Assembly (NCBI RefSeq): GCF_018417635.1
Contig: NZ_CP071007.1
Location: 3,782,501-3,846,500 of the forward strand
Length of the DNA: 64,000 bases
Direction of reading: 5' to 3'
Source of the DNA: Pseudomonas sp. SORT22
GTDB taxonomy: Bacteria; Pseudomonadota; Gammaproteobacteria; Pseudomonadales; Pseudomonadaceae
The number at the start of each line of letters is the position of its first letter. The first letter of the stretch is position 1. Positions 24,614-32,229 of this stretch are shown here, piece after piece. A program made the position numbers and the translations under genes. The notes beneath the pieces are model-generated. The model had not been told where the DNA came from, ran no database searches, and saw only the letters and a list, made by a program, of their open reading frames with translations.

Positions 24614-25735
24614 TCACTGCTTGCGAAAATGCGGAATCACCTTCTCGCCGATGTTGCGCAGGGTCTCCAGCTGCGCCCATTGCGGCACCGTGCCCATCTG
24701 GCAGATGAACAGGATCTCGTCGGCGCCGGCATCAATCAGGCGTTGCACGTAACCGATGCAGTCCTCGACCGTGCCGTAGGCATGGTTGGGGTTCATCATC
24801 GCCATGGTCGGGTCGGAGAAGTCGACGCTGACTTCCTCGGAGGCAAAGCGCGACTTGATCACTGCCTGGCCGTTGCCGTCGACGTAGGTGTCGTCTTTCC
24901 ACTTTTGCGGGTCCGGCCGCTCGCCGCCGCCGTACCAGTAGCCCAGCGACTCCATGAAGTAGCGCTGGCCACGGATGCCGATGCGCCGCGCCAGTTCGTT
25001 GTCGTCGAGGACGATGGCCGGGCACAGCGCGGCGATGTGGCGGTTGGGGCGAAAGCCGACCTGCTGCTTGGCGTCACGGTTGTCCCAGGCCTGGTGGTAC
25101 ACCTCGACCTTCTTGGCGATTTCCTCCGGGCCGCCGAAACCCAGCACCAGCGCGCCCATGCCACGCCCGCCGGCGTTCTTCAGCGATTCGGTGTTGGTGC
25201 AGGCCAGGTACATCGGCGGGTGCGGGTCCTGGTACGGCTTGGGATGGATCGGCCGCTTGGGGATCTGCACGAAGTCGCCGTGGTGCTCGATCTCGTCCTG
25301 GACGAAGATTTTCGGGATCAGGTACATGGCTTCATCGATCTGCGGCTGCAGGGTCGCCAGGTCGTAGCCGAAGGTGCCGGCCTCCTGCTGGGTACCGCCC
25401 TTGCCCACGCCGAAATGCACCCGGCCCTTGGACAGCAGGTCGAGGGTAGCGATGCGCTCGGCGACCTTGACCGGGTGGTTCATCGCCGGCGGCAGGCACA
25501 CCACGCCATGGCCGATGCCGATGCGCTCGGTCTTGCCGGCGACAAAGGCGAGCATGGTTTCTGGCGCCGACATGTGCGAGTAGTTGCTCAGGGCGGTGTG
25601 TTCCACGCACCAGAAGGTGTCGAAACCGAGCTGGTCGGCCAGTACTGCCTGCTCGACGGTGTCATCGAAGATCTTGCGGTCGCCTTCGCGGCTGGAGTCC
25701 ACCGTCTGTGCTTCGTAAATCAATGAGAATTTCAT
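24614..25735 (-). CDS. Luciferase-like (LLM class) flavin-dependent oxidoreductase
   Basis: A 373-residue member of the bacterial luciferase superfamily: N-terminal AQTVDSSREGDRKIFDDTVEQA context, DTFWCVEHTALSNYS, the flavin-barrel piece RIGIGHGVVCLPPAMNHP, and GRVHFGVGKGGTQQEAGTFG. Members use reduced FMN (from a reductase such as HsaB) or F420; Pseudomonas lacks the usual F420 enzymes, so FMN is more likely. It sits between hsaA and hsaC, which suggests a role in ring degradation, but no such step is assigned in the actinobacterial pathway. It may be a monooxygenase for a side substrate. Function is unknown. Confidence 0.85.
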   Translation of the reverse strand: MKFSLIYEAQTVDSSREGDRKIFDDTVEQAVLADQLGFDTFWCVEHTALSNYSHMSAPETMLAFVAGKTERIGIGHGVVCLPPAMNHPVKVAERIATLDLLSKGRVHFGVGKGGTQQEAGTFGYDLATLQPQIDEAMYLIPKIFVQDEIEHHGDFVQIPKRPIHPKPYQDPHPPMYLACTNTESLKNAGGRGMGALVLGFGGPEEIAKKVEVYHQAWDNRDAKQQVGFRPNRHIAALCPAIVLDDNELARRIGIRGQRYFMESLGYWYGGGERPDPQKWKDDTYVDGNGQAVIKSRFASEEVSVDFSDPTMAMMNPNHAYGTVEDCIGYVQRLIDAGADEILFICQMGTVPQWAQLETLRNIGEKVIPHFRKQ

Positions 25736-25820
25736 GCTTGATCCTTGTTCTTGTTAACCGCTCGGTCGGCGCCAGGGACCCGCGCCTTGCCACCATGCTC
25801 GGGGATCGCCGCGCCGCTCG

Positions 25821-25839
25821 AATCCCGCAAACGGACTAG
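25821..25839 (-). promoter_or_regulatory. Steroid-locus operator, site 8 (degenerate)
   Basis: The minus strand reads CTAGTCC-GTTT-GCGGGATT. The left half is perfect and the right half is poor. It lies 86 bp before the luciferase-like gene in the hsaA-downstream gap, and no clear -10 follows. It may be a weak or decayed site. Confidence 0.4.
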
Positions 25840-25861
25840 CCGGTTTCTGTGATCTGGCGCT

Positions 25862-27046
25862 TCAGAGGAAGAAGTCGCTGCTGTCCTGGCCCATGCTCAC
25901 GCCGCCCAGGTTCCAGGCGTACTTGGCCGGGTTGTTGGCAACGTGGGCGCGGCCGGTATGAATGTCGCGAAAGGCGCGGTTGATGGCGTGGCTGCGAAAG
26001 ATCGTCGAGGCGCCGCTGTTGAACATCAGCTCGGCCACCGCCTTGGCGCACTTGTCGGCGACCAGCGCCGAGTCGTAGCGCATCTTCACCCGCGTCTGCA
26101 TGGCCAGGGCGTCGCCGGCCTCGGCGGCCTTGAGCATGAAATCGAAGTTGCGCAGCAGCACCGTGCGGCACTCGTCGACGCAGACCATGGCATTGGCCAG
26201 GGCGGTTTGCGCCGCCGGGTCCTGGAGCATCTTGCGCCCGTCATTGACCCCGACCCGGCTGCGGTTGTGCTCGACGAACAGATCGATCGCGCCCTGCAGG
26301 GCGCCAATGGCCGACGACGACACCGCGCGCACGAAGATCTGCCCGAACGGCAGGCGGAACAGCGGCGCGCTGTTGACCGCGTTGCCCGGGCTGTACTGCA
26401 TGAAACCGTCAGCAGCGCGGTGGGTGCGGTACTCCGGGACGAAGGCATCGCTCACCTGGATGTCGTGGGAGCCGGTCGCCTCCAGGCCCATGACATTCCA
26501 GTTGTCGATGATCTGGTAGTCGCTGCGCGGCACCAGGAAGGTCCGGTAGTCCGGCGCCCCGCCCGCCTCTTGCGGCGGCACCAGGGCGCCAAGGAAGGCC
26601 CACTGGCAATGCTTGCTGCCCGACGAAAAGCCCCAGCGGCCGCTGAGCTTGAAGCCACCCTCGACCCGCTCGACCTTGCCCACCGGCATATAGGACGACG
26701 AAATCAGCACGCTGGAATCCTGGCCCCAGACATCCTCGGCGGCGCGGTCGTCGAACAGCGCCAGTTGCCAGTTGTGGATGGCCACCACCCCCAGCACCCA
26801 GGCCGAGGACATGCAGCCTTCGGCGAGGGTCATCTGCACCTCGAAAAAGTCCCGTGGCTGCAGCTCGTAGCCTTGCCAGCGCGCCGGCTGAAGGATGCGG
26901 AAAAACCCGGCGTCGTGGAAATCGCGCAGGGTTTCTTCCGGTAGCTGGCCACGTTGCGCGGCATGGGCGGCACGTTCACGCAGGATCGGCACCAGCTCGC
27001 GGGCGCGCTGGGCCAGACGCTGGCGTATCAGGTCGTGATTGAGCAT
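25862..27046 (-). CDS. hsaA: 3-HSA hydroxylase, oxygenase component
   Basis: HsaA is the flavin-dependent monooxygenase (acyl-CoA dehydrogenase fold, group D) that hydroxylates 3-HSA to the catechol 3,4-DHSA, using FMNH2 from HsaB. The 394 residues show the characteristic LSGRWGFSSGSKHCQWAF, NWNVMGLEATGSHDIQV and the C-terminus INRAFRDIHTGRAHVANN. This is clearly the monooxygenase branch rather than a dehydrogenase. It is divergent from hsaB across a 218-bp control region with two operators. Confidence 0.93.
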   Translation of the reverse strand: MLNHDLIRQRLAQRARELVPILRERAAHAAQRGQLPEETLRDFHDAGFFRILQPARWQGYELQPRDFFEVQMTLAEGCMSSAWVLGVVAIHNWQLALFDDRAAEDVWGQDSSVLISSSYMPVGKVERVEGGFKLSGRWGFSSGSKHCQWAFLGALVPPQEAGGAPDYRTFLVPRSDYQIIDNWNVMGLEATGSHDIQVSDAFVPEYRTHRAADGFMQYSPGNAVNSAPLFRLPFGQIFVRAVSSSAIGALQGAIDLFVEHNRSRVGVNDGRKMLQDPAAQTALANAMVCVDECRTVLLRNFDFMLKAAEAGDALAMQTRVKMRYDSALVADKCAKAVAELMFNSGASTIFRSHAINRAFRDIHTGRAHVANNPAKYAWNLGGVSMGQDSSDFFL

Positions 27047-27147
27047 GTTGTTGTTCTCCTCTGATCACCCCGTCCGCCGGGGCGCGCGTGCAGCAGAGGC
27101 GCAACCGGCCTCTGCCCCGGCATTCAAGCAAGGCGCCCGACGGCCAA

Positions 27148-27166
27148 CATCCCTCAAACGGACCAT
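27148..27166 (-). promoter_or_regulatory. Steroid-locus operator, site 9 (degenerate)
   Basis: The minus strand reads ATGGTCC-GTTT-GAGGGATG, with several mismatches. It is supported by a TTGAAT hexamer starting exactly 20 bp downstream, the same spacing and hexamer as at hsaC. It lies 102 bp before hsaA and would imply a long leader. Confidence 0.5.
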
Positions 27167-27186
27167 GCCGCGCCGGCGTGGCTCGA

Positions 27187-27205
27187 CTAGTCCCCTCGGA
27201 CGATG
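27187..27205 (+). promoter_or_regulatory. Steroid-locus operator, site 10 (consensus)
   Basis: CTAGTCC-CCTC-GGACGATG is a perfect match to the consensus. It lies 60 bp before the hsaB start, with CAAGAA as a possible -10 starting 19 bp downstream at 27225. It would control hsaB-kst4D-HSD-kshB. Confidence 0.8.
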
Positions 27206-27264
27206 TTGGGCCTTGCACCGATTGCAAGAATTCATCGCACTCCAAGCCAACCAGAGGCCGTGCG

Positions 27265-27780
27265 ATGAACAACAACACTCTCAAAGCCGACATGCTCCAG
27301 GCCATGCGCCGCCTGGCCAAGTCCGTGACCATCATCAGTACCAGCAACGGCACCCAGCGCTTCGCCATGGCCGCCACTGCGGTCGACTCGCTGAGCACCG
27401 AGCCGCCGTCGCTGCTGATCTGCGTCAACACCAGCGCCTCACCGCATGCCGCCCTGGCGGACGGCGCCGACTTCTGCGTGAACATCCTCGGCGTCGAGCA
27501 ACAAGACCTGGCGCACCTGTGCAGCGGCGCGATCAAGGGCGAGGCACGCTTCGAGCGCGGCGACTGGCAGACCAGCGAAGAAGGCATTCCGTTTCTGGCC
27601 GACGCGCAGTCATCGATTCTTTGCCGCCAGGACGGGCGCATGACCTATGGCACCCACACCATTTTCATTGGCCGCATCCTGCGCATCCGCACCAGCGCCA
27701 GCATCACCCCGCTGGTGTACCTGGACGGCAGCTACACCACCACCGCAGCGCCTGCGCGCATGATCGCGGCAGCGGGCTGA
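27265..27780 (+). CDS. hsaB: 3-HSA hydroxylase, flavin reductase component
   Basis: HsaB reduces FMN (or FAD) with NADH for HsaA. The 171-residue protein from ATG 27265 has the split-barrel flavin-reductase fold: FAMAATAVDSLSTEPPSLLI and VNTSASPHAAL form the flavin site, and FCVNILGVEQQDLA follows. The start was chosen for spacing (60 bp from operator 10) and because the upstream open frame reads poorly. It leads a plus-strand unit with three more steroid genes and is divergent from hsaA. Confidence 0.92.
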   Translation: MNNNTLKADMLQAMRRLAKSVTIISTSNGTQRFAMAATAVDSLSTEPPSLLICVNTSASPHAALADGADFCVNILGVEQQDLAHLCSGAIKGEARFERGDWQTSEEGIPFLADAQSSILCRQDGRMTYGTHTIFIGRILRIRTSASITPLVYLDGSYTTTAAPARMIAAAG

Positions 27781-27789
27781 GGCCGGGCC

Positions 27790-29469
27790 ATGAACAGCCT
27801 GAGCGCATTGGCGCCGCTGCGGGTGGAGCATGCGGGAGAGCTGCACTGGCACGCCGCGGCCGAGCTGTTGGTGGTCGGCTTTGGCGGCGCCGGGGTCTGC
27901 GCCGCCATCGAGGCCGCCAGCAGCGGCCTCAGTGTGCTGGCCCTGGACCGCTTCGCCGGTGGCGGCGCCACGGCGCTCAGCGGTGGCGTGGTCTATGCCG
28001 GTGGCGGCACGCCCTACCAGCAGCGCGCCGGCTACCCGGACAACAGCGAGGCGATGTTCAACTATTTGCGCCAGGAAGTCGGCGAGGCGGTATCGGCCGA
28101 CACCCTGCGCGACTTCTGCCAGCGCAGTGTCGAGCAACTGGCCTGGCTGGAGCGCCACGGCGTGGCCTTCGAAGCCAGCGTGCCGCCACAGAAAACCTCC
28201 TACCCCAGCGACCGTTACTACCTCTACTACTCGGGCAACGAAGCGGTGCCGGCCTACGCCGCGCAAGCCACACCCGCCCCTCGCGGGCACCGCGCCAAAG
28301 GCCCGGGCATGTCCGGTGCCAGCCTGTTTGCGCCGCTGCGCGCCAGCGCCCTGAAGCTCGGCGTGCGCCTGCGCAGCCAGTGTGAAGTGCGCCAGCTGGT
28401 GGTCGACAACCACGACCGGGTGCTCGGTGTGGTGGCCTGGCAACTGCCTGCCGATAGCCGCGCCGCCCGCCGCCATGCACGCCTGGCGCGCTGGGTCAGC
28501 GTCCTGCAGATGTACGCCCCGGCGCTGGCCGAGGTGCTGCGCAAGCGCCTGCGACAGATCGAGCAGCGCCATGCCGTGCGCACCCTGATTCGCGCCGAAA
28601 AAGGCCTGCTGCTCAGCTGTGGCGGTTTTATTTTCAACCGCGAGCTGGTGGCCCGGCACGCGCCGCAGTACCTGGCCGGCCTGCCGCTGGGTAGCAGCGC
28701 CTGCGATGGCAGCGGCTTGCTCCTGGGCCAGAGCGCAGGCGCCAGCCTGGCGCGGATGGACAAGATCAGCGCCTGGCGCTTTATCAACCCGCCGCTGGCC
28801 TGGGCCCGCGGCATGATCGTCAACGGCCTGGGCCTGCGCTACTGCAACGAAGAGGGGTACGGCGCCACCCTCGGCCACGCCATGGTTGAAGAACAGCGCG
28901 GCAAGGCCATCCTGATTCTCAACCGCGCCCTGGTGTGCCAGGCGCTCAAGCAGGTCGGCCCGGGCAAGGTGTGGAACTTCCAGCGTTTGCCGGTGCTGCT
29001 CAACCTGCTGTTCAACGCCAAACGCGGCCACAGCCTGGAACAGCTGGCCGAACGCTGCGCCTTGCCCGCCGGCAACCTGCGCCAGAGCGTGGCGCAGTAC
29101 AGCAGCGCGGCCCGAGGCGAAATCGCCGACCCGCTGGGCAAGTCGGCGGCGATGCTCTGCCCGCTGGACAGCGGCCCCTGGTATGCCCTCGACCTGTCCT
29201 ATGACAGCCGCCTGTTCCCCTGCCCGGCCCTGACCCTGGGCGGCCTGCGCGTCGACGAGCGCAGCGGCGCGGTGCTCGACCTGCACGGCGCGCCGATCGC
29301 CGGGCTGTACAGCGCCGGGCGCAATGCCGTGGGCGTGGCCTCCAACCTATATGTCTCCGGCCTGTCCCTGGCCGACTGCATTTACTCCGGGCGGCGCGCT
29401 GCGGCGCATATCGCCGCGCACGCCGCCCGCAACCCCGCACCATCAGGAGAACAACCATGCAACGTGTAG
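27790..29469 (+). CDS. 3-ketosteroid dehydrogenase, Kst4D/TesI-like flavoprotein
   Basis: A 559-residue FAD-dependent dehydrogenase of the KstD/succinate dehydrogenase superfamily. The N-terminal dinucleotide motif is VVGFGGAGVCAA and the next block GGGATALSGGVVYAGGGTPY is what I recall for the 3-keto-5alpha-steroid 4-dehydrogenase (Kst4D/TesI) group. It would introduce the delta4 double bond in 5alpha-reduced steroids, complementing the delta1 enzyme KstD at 34.8 kb. The C-terminal block YSAGRNAVGVASNLYVSGLSLADCI is intact. Delta1 activity cannot be excluded from sequence. It starts 9 bp after hsaB. Confidence 0.83.
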   Translation: MNSLSALAPLRVEHAGELHWHAAAELLVVGFGGAGVCAAIEAASSGLSVLALDRFAGGGATALSGGVVYAGGGTPYQQRAGYPDNSEAMFNYLRQEVGEAVSADTLRDFCQRSVEQLAWLERHGVAFEASVPPQKTSYPSDRYYLYYSGNEAVPAYAAQATPAPRGHRAKGPGMSGASLFAPLRASALKLGVRLRSQCEVRQLVVDNHDRVLGVVAWQLPADSRAARRHARLARWVSVLQMYAPALAEVLRKRLRQIEQRHAVRTLIRAEKGLLLSCGGFIFNRELVARHAPQYLAGLPLGSSACDGSGLLLGQSAGASLARMDKISAWRFINPPLAWARGMIVNGLGLRYCNEEGYGATLGHAMVEEQRGKAILILNRALVCQALKQVGPGKVWNFQRLPVLLNLLFNAKRGHSLEQLAERCALPAGNLRQSVAQYSSAARGEIADPLGKSAAMLCPLDSGPWYALDLSYDSRLFPCPALTLGGLRVDERSGAVLDLHGAPIAGLYSAGRNAVGVASNLYVSGLSLADCIYSGRRAAAHIAAHAARNPAPSGEQPCNV

Positions 29470-30212
29470 AAGGCAAAGTCTGCATCGTCACCGGCGCCGC
29501 CAGCGGTATCGGCCGCGAGGACGCCCTGCTGCTGGCCAGCCAGGGCGCCCGGGTGGTGCTTACCGACCTCAATGAACAGGCCGGTCGCGAAGTCGCCGCG
29601 CAGATTGGCAGCAAGGCGCTGTTCATCCGCCACGACATCGCCAGTGAAAGCGACTGGCAGCAGGTGGTCAAGACCACCCTGGAGCACTTCGGGCGCCTCG
29701 ATGTGCTGGTCAACAACGCCGCCATCCTGGTGGCCGGCACCATCGAGGACACCTCGCTGGAAACCTGGCAGAAGGTCCAGACGATCAACAGCGACGGTTA
29801 CTTTCTCGGCTGCAAATATGCCATTGAAGCCATGAAGGACAGTGGCGGCGGCTCGATCGTCAACATGTCCTCGGTGGCCGCCCTGGGCGCCATGCCGATG
29901 TTCTGCGCCTATTCGGCCTCCAAGGGCGCGGTGGCGGCAATGACCCGCTCCATCGCCCTGCACTGCAAGCAGCAGGGGTATCGCATCCGCTGCAACAGCG
30001 TGCACCCGGACGGCGTCAACACGCCGATGACCCAGGCCCTGGCCGGTGGCCAGCCGATCGACCAGGCGCTGCTCGACCAGGACCCGATGAACCGCATGTG
30101 CGCGCCGCGCGATATCGCCAACGTGGTGCTGTTTCTGGCCAGCGACGAATCGAACTTCGTCAACGGCGCCGAACTGCGGGTGGACAACGCGCAATTTATC
30201 AGCGGCATTTGA
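29457..30212 (+). CDS. 3beta/17beta-hydroxysteroid dehydrogenase-like SDR
   Basis: A 251-residue SDR whose text resembles the C. testosteroni 3beta/17beta-HSD: RHDIASESDWQQV, FLGCKYAIEAMKDSGGGSIV, IRCNSVHPDGVNTPMTQA and LFLASDESNFVNGAELRVDN. The glycine motif is at 13-19 and catalytic residues are Ser139, Tyr152 and Lys156. It would reversibly oxidise 3beta- or 17beta-hydroxyls, giving ketosteroids for KstD. The start overlaps the end of the preceding gene by 13 bases. Confidence 0.87.
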   Translation: MQRVEGKVCIVTGAASGIGREDALLLASQGARVVLTDLNEQAGREVAAQIGSKALFIRHDIASESDWQQVVKTTLEHFGRLDVLVNNAAILVAGTIEDTSLETWQKVQTINSDGYFLGCKYAIEAMKDSGGGSIVNMSSVAALGAMPMFCAYSASKGAVAAMTRSIALHCKQQGYRIRCNSVHPDGVNTPMTQALAGGQPIDQALLDQDPMNRMCAPRDIANVVLFLASDESNFVNGAELRVDNAQFISGI

Positions 30213-30219
30213 GGCGACG

Positions 30220-31317
30220 ATGAACATGGGCATGCAAGCGCTTGGGCAGGACTCGCTGGTGTCGGCCAGCGGCAGCTATCGGCTGCAGGTTTGCGCGGTG
30301 ATCGACGAAACCGCCGATGCGCGCTCGCTGGTCCTGGAGGTGCCGGCGCAGCTGCACGAGCGCTTTCGCTACAAGCCGGGGCAGTTCCTGAGCTTTCGCG
30401 TGCCCTGTGCCGGCAAACTGCTGACCCGCTGCTACTCCATGGCCAGCTCGCCGCTGTGCGATGCCCGGCCCAAGGTGACCATCAAGCGGGTTGTCGACGG
30501 GCGGGTGTCGAACTGGATGAACCAGCAGGTGCAGGTCGGCGACTGGCTCGAAGTGCTGCCACCGGCCGGGCATTTCTGCCTGGATGAACGCCTGGCCACT
30601 GACCCTTCACGGCCACTGGTGCTGTTTGCCGGTGGCTCGGGTATCACCCCGGTGATGTCGATCCTCAAGTCGGTGCTGCACAGCGGCGCTCGATCCATCA
30701 GGCTGGTGTATGCCAACCGCGACGAAGCCTCGGTGATCTTTCGCGACGAGCTGCGCCAGCTGAGCCAGGATCACCCGCAGCGCCTGCAGGTGATCCACCT
30801 GCTCGATTCACTGCAGGGCTTTTTGCGCGACGCCCAGGTCCAGCAACTGGTCAGCGAAATGCGCGGCGGCGACTACTTCATCTGCGGCCCGGGGCCGTTC
30901 ATGGACACCGTCGAGCGCAGCCTGCTGGCCCTGGGCGAAGCTGCCGAGTGCATCCATGTCGAGCGCTTCGTCTCGCCGCCCGACCCGGATCAACTCGCCG
31001 CGCAAGAGGCCGTTGCCCGCGCCGTCAGCAGCGACTCGGCCTGTGAGCTGCTGCTGGTCGAGCTCGATGGCGAGCAACACGAAATCCGTTGCCAGCCCGG
31101 CGATACCCTGTTGCAAAGCTGCCGGGCGGCGGGCCTGGACGTGCCGTCTTCGTGCGAAGAAGGCTTTTGCGGGGCCTGCATGTGTACGGTGCTCGAGGGT
31201 GAAACGCATCTTTCGCGCAACGATGTGCTCAACGCCCGCGAGCTGGAGGAAGGCTGGACCCTGGCCTGCCAGAGCCGGCCACTGGGCGCGCGGGTGCGCT
31301 TGCGCTTCCCCGGCTGA
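30220..31317 (+). CDS. kshB: 3-ketosteroid 9alpha-hydroxylase, ferredoxin reductase component
   Basis: KshB transfers electrons from NAD(P)H via FAD and a 2Fe-2S centre to KshA. The 365 residues comprise an FAD domain (RCYS at 70-73), an NAD-binding domain (FAGGSGITPVMSILKS, FICGPGPFMDTV) and a C-terminal plant-type ferredoxin domain (PSSCEEGFCGACMC, last Cys in LACQSRP). Two in-frame Met codons follow the first within six residues. It is the last gene of the hsaB unit, 27 kb from kshA but under the same class of operator. Confidence 0.92.
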   Translation: MNMGMQALGQDSLVSASGSYRLQVCAVIDETADARSLVLEVPAQLHERFRYKPGQFLSFRVPCAGKLLTRCYSMASSPLCDARPKVTIKRVVDGRVSNWMNQQVQVGDWLEVLPPAGHFCLDERLATDPSRPLVLFAGGSGITPVMSILKSVLHSGARSIRLVYANRDEASVIFRDELRQLSQDHPQRLQVIHLLDSLQGFLRDAQVQQLVSEMRGGDYFICGPGPFMDTVERSLLALGEAAECIHVERFVSPPDPDQLAAQEAVARAVSSDSACELLLVELDGEQHEIRCQPGDTLLQSCRAAGLDVPSSCEEGFCGACMCTVLEGETHLSRNDVLNARELEEGWTLACQSRPLGARVRLRFPG

Positions 31318-31330
31318 GGGCCGGTGCCCG

Positions 31331-31349
31331 CTAGTCTCATCGGACGATC
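31331..31349 (+). promoter_or_regulatory. Steroid-locus operator, site 11
   Basis: CTAGTCT-CATC-GGACGATC has two mismatches and lies 68 bp before the SDR at 31417. TTAGAC, a good -10 match, begins 19 bp downstream at 31369. The site begins 13 bp after kshB, so the following two genes have their own promoter. Confidence 0.7.
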
Positions 31350-31416
31350 ACTGCGGCCCCGACTGCGGTTAGACTCGGCGCCAGCAGCCCCACAACAATA
31401 AGACAGAGGTTCAGTT

Positions 31417-32163
31417 ATGGCTCGTTTGCACAACAAGGTCGCCGTGGTTACCGGCGGCGCATCGGGTATCGGCCTGGCGTGCGTGCGCCGCTTCATTGCC
31501 GAGGGCGCCGAGGTCGTCGGCCTGGACATTGGCGAGGCGCCGGCGGACTTCCCCGGCCTGTTCATGAGCCTGGATGTGCGCGATGAAACCCGCGTGCAGC
31601 AGGTGATGAGCGAAGTCATCAGCCGCTTCGGGCGTATTGATGTGCTGGTCAATGCCGCCGGCGTCGCCGACCAGGGCAGCGTGACCCAGACCAGCACCGC
31701 CAACTGGCAGCGGGTGCTGGACATCAACCTCACCGGCAGCATGCTCACCAGCAAGCACGTGCTGGCGCAGATGGAGGCCCAGCGCAGCGGCTCGATCATC
31801 AACATCGGTTCGATCTTCGGCCTGCAGGGCTGCGACGGCAACGTTGCCTATAACGTCTCCAAGGGCGGCATCAACCAGCTGACCCGCTCGATGGCCATCG
31901 ACTATGGCTACGCCAACATCCGCGTCAACGGCCTGTGCCCGGGCCTGATCGAAACGCCGATGACCAGCATGGTCCGCGAACAGCAGGCATTCCACGCCTT
32001 CTTCGCTTCGCAGCACATGCTCAACCGTTCCGGGCAGCCGGACGAAGTGGCCAACGTCGCGCTGTTTCTTGCCTCTGACGAAGCGTCGTTCGTCAGCGGC
32101 CAGATGATTGCCGTGGACGGCGGTTTCTCCGCTGGCCGCCGCTTCGCCCCGCCTAGCGCCTGA
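31417..32163 (+). CDS. SDR family oxidoreductase
   Basis: A 248-residue classical SDR: glycine motif GGASGIG at 13-19, NAAG at 79-82, catalytic Tyr145 and Lys149. It is encoded 66 bp upstream of fadD3 and after its own operator. It may be a hydroxysteroid dehydrogenase acting on a ring C/D hydroxyl, or a 3-hydroxyacyl-CoA dehydrogenase. The sequence does not decide. Confidence 0.86.
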   Translation: MARLHNKVAVVTGGASGIGLACVRRFIAEGAEVVGLDIGEAPADFPGLFMSLDVRDETRVQQVMSEVISRFGRIDVLVNAAGVADQGSVTQTSTANWQRVLDINLTGSMLTSKHVLAQMEAQRSGSIINIGSIFGLQGCDGNVAYNVSKGGINQLTRSMAIDYGYANIRVNGLCPGLIETPMTSMVREQQAFHAFFASQHMLNRSGQPDEVANVALFLASDEASFVSGQMIAVDGGFSAGRRFAPPSA

Positions 32164-32229
32164 CCCGCGGTGCCGGGCAGCCTGCCCGGCGCTTTCCCTG
32201 CTCATTCATCCTCAGCCTGAGGAGGCATC

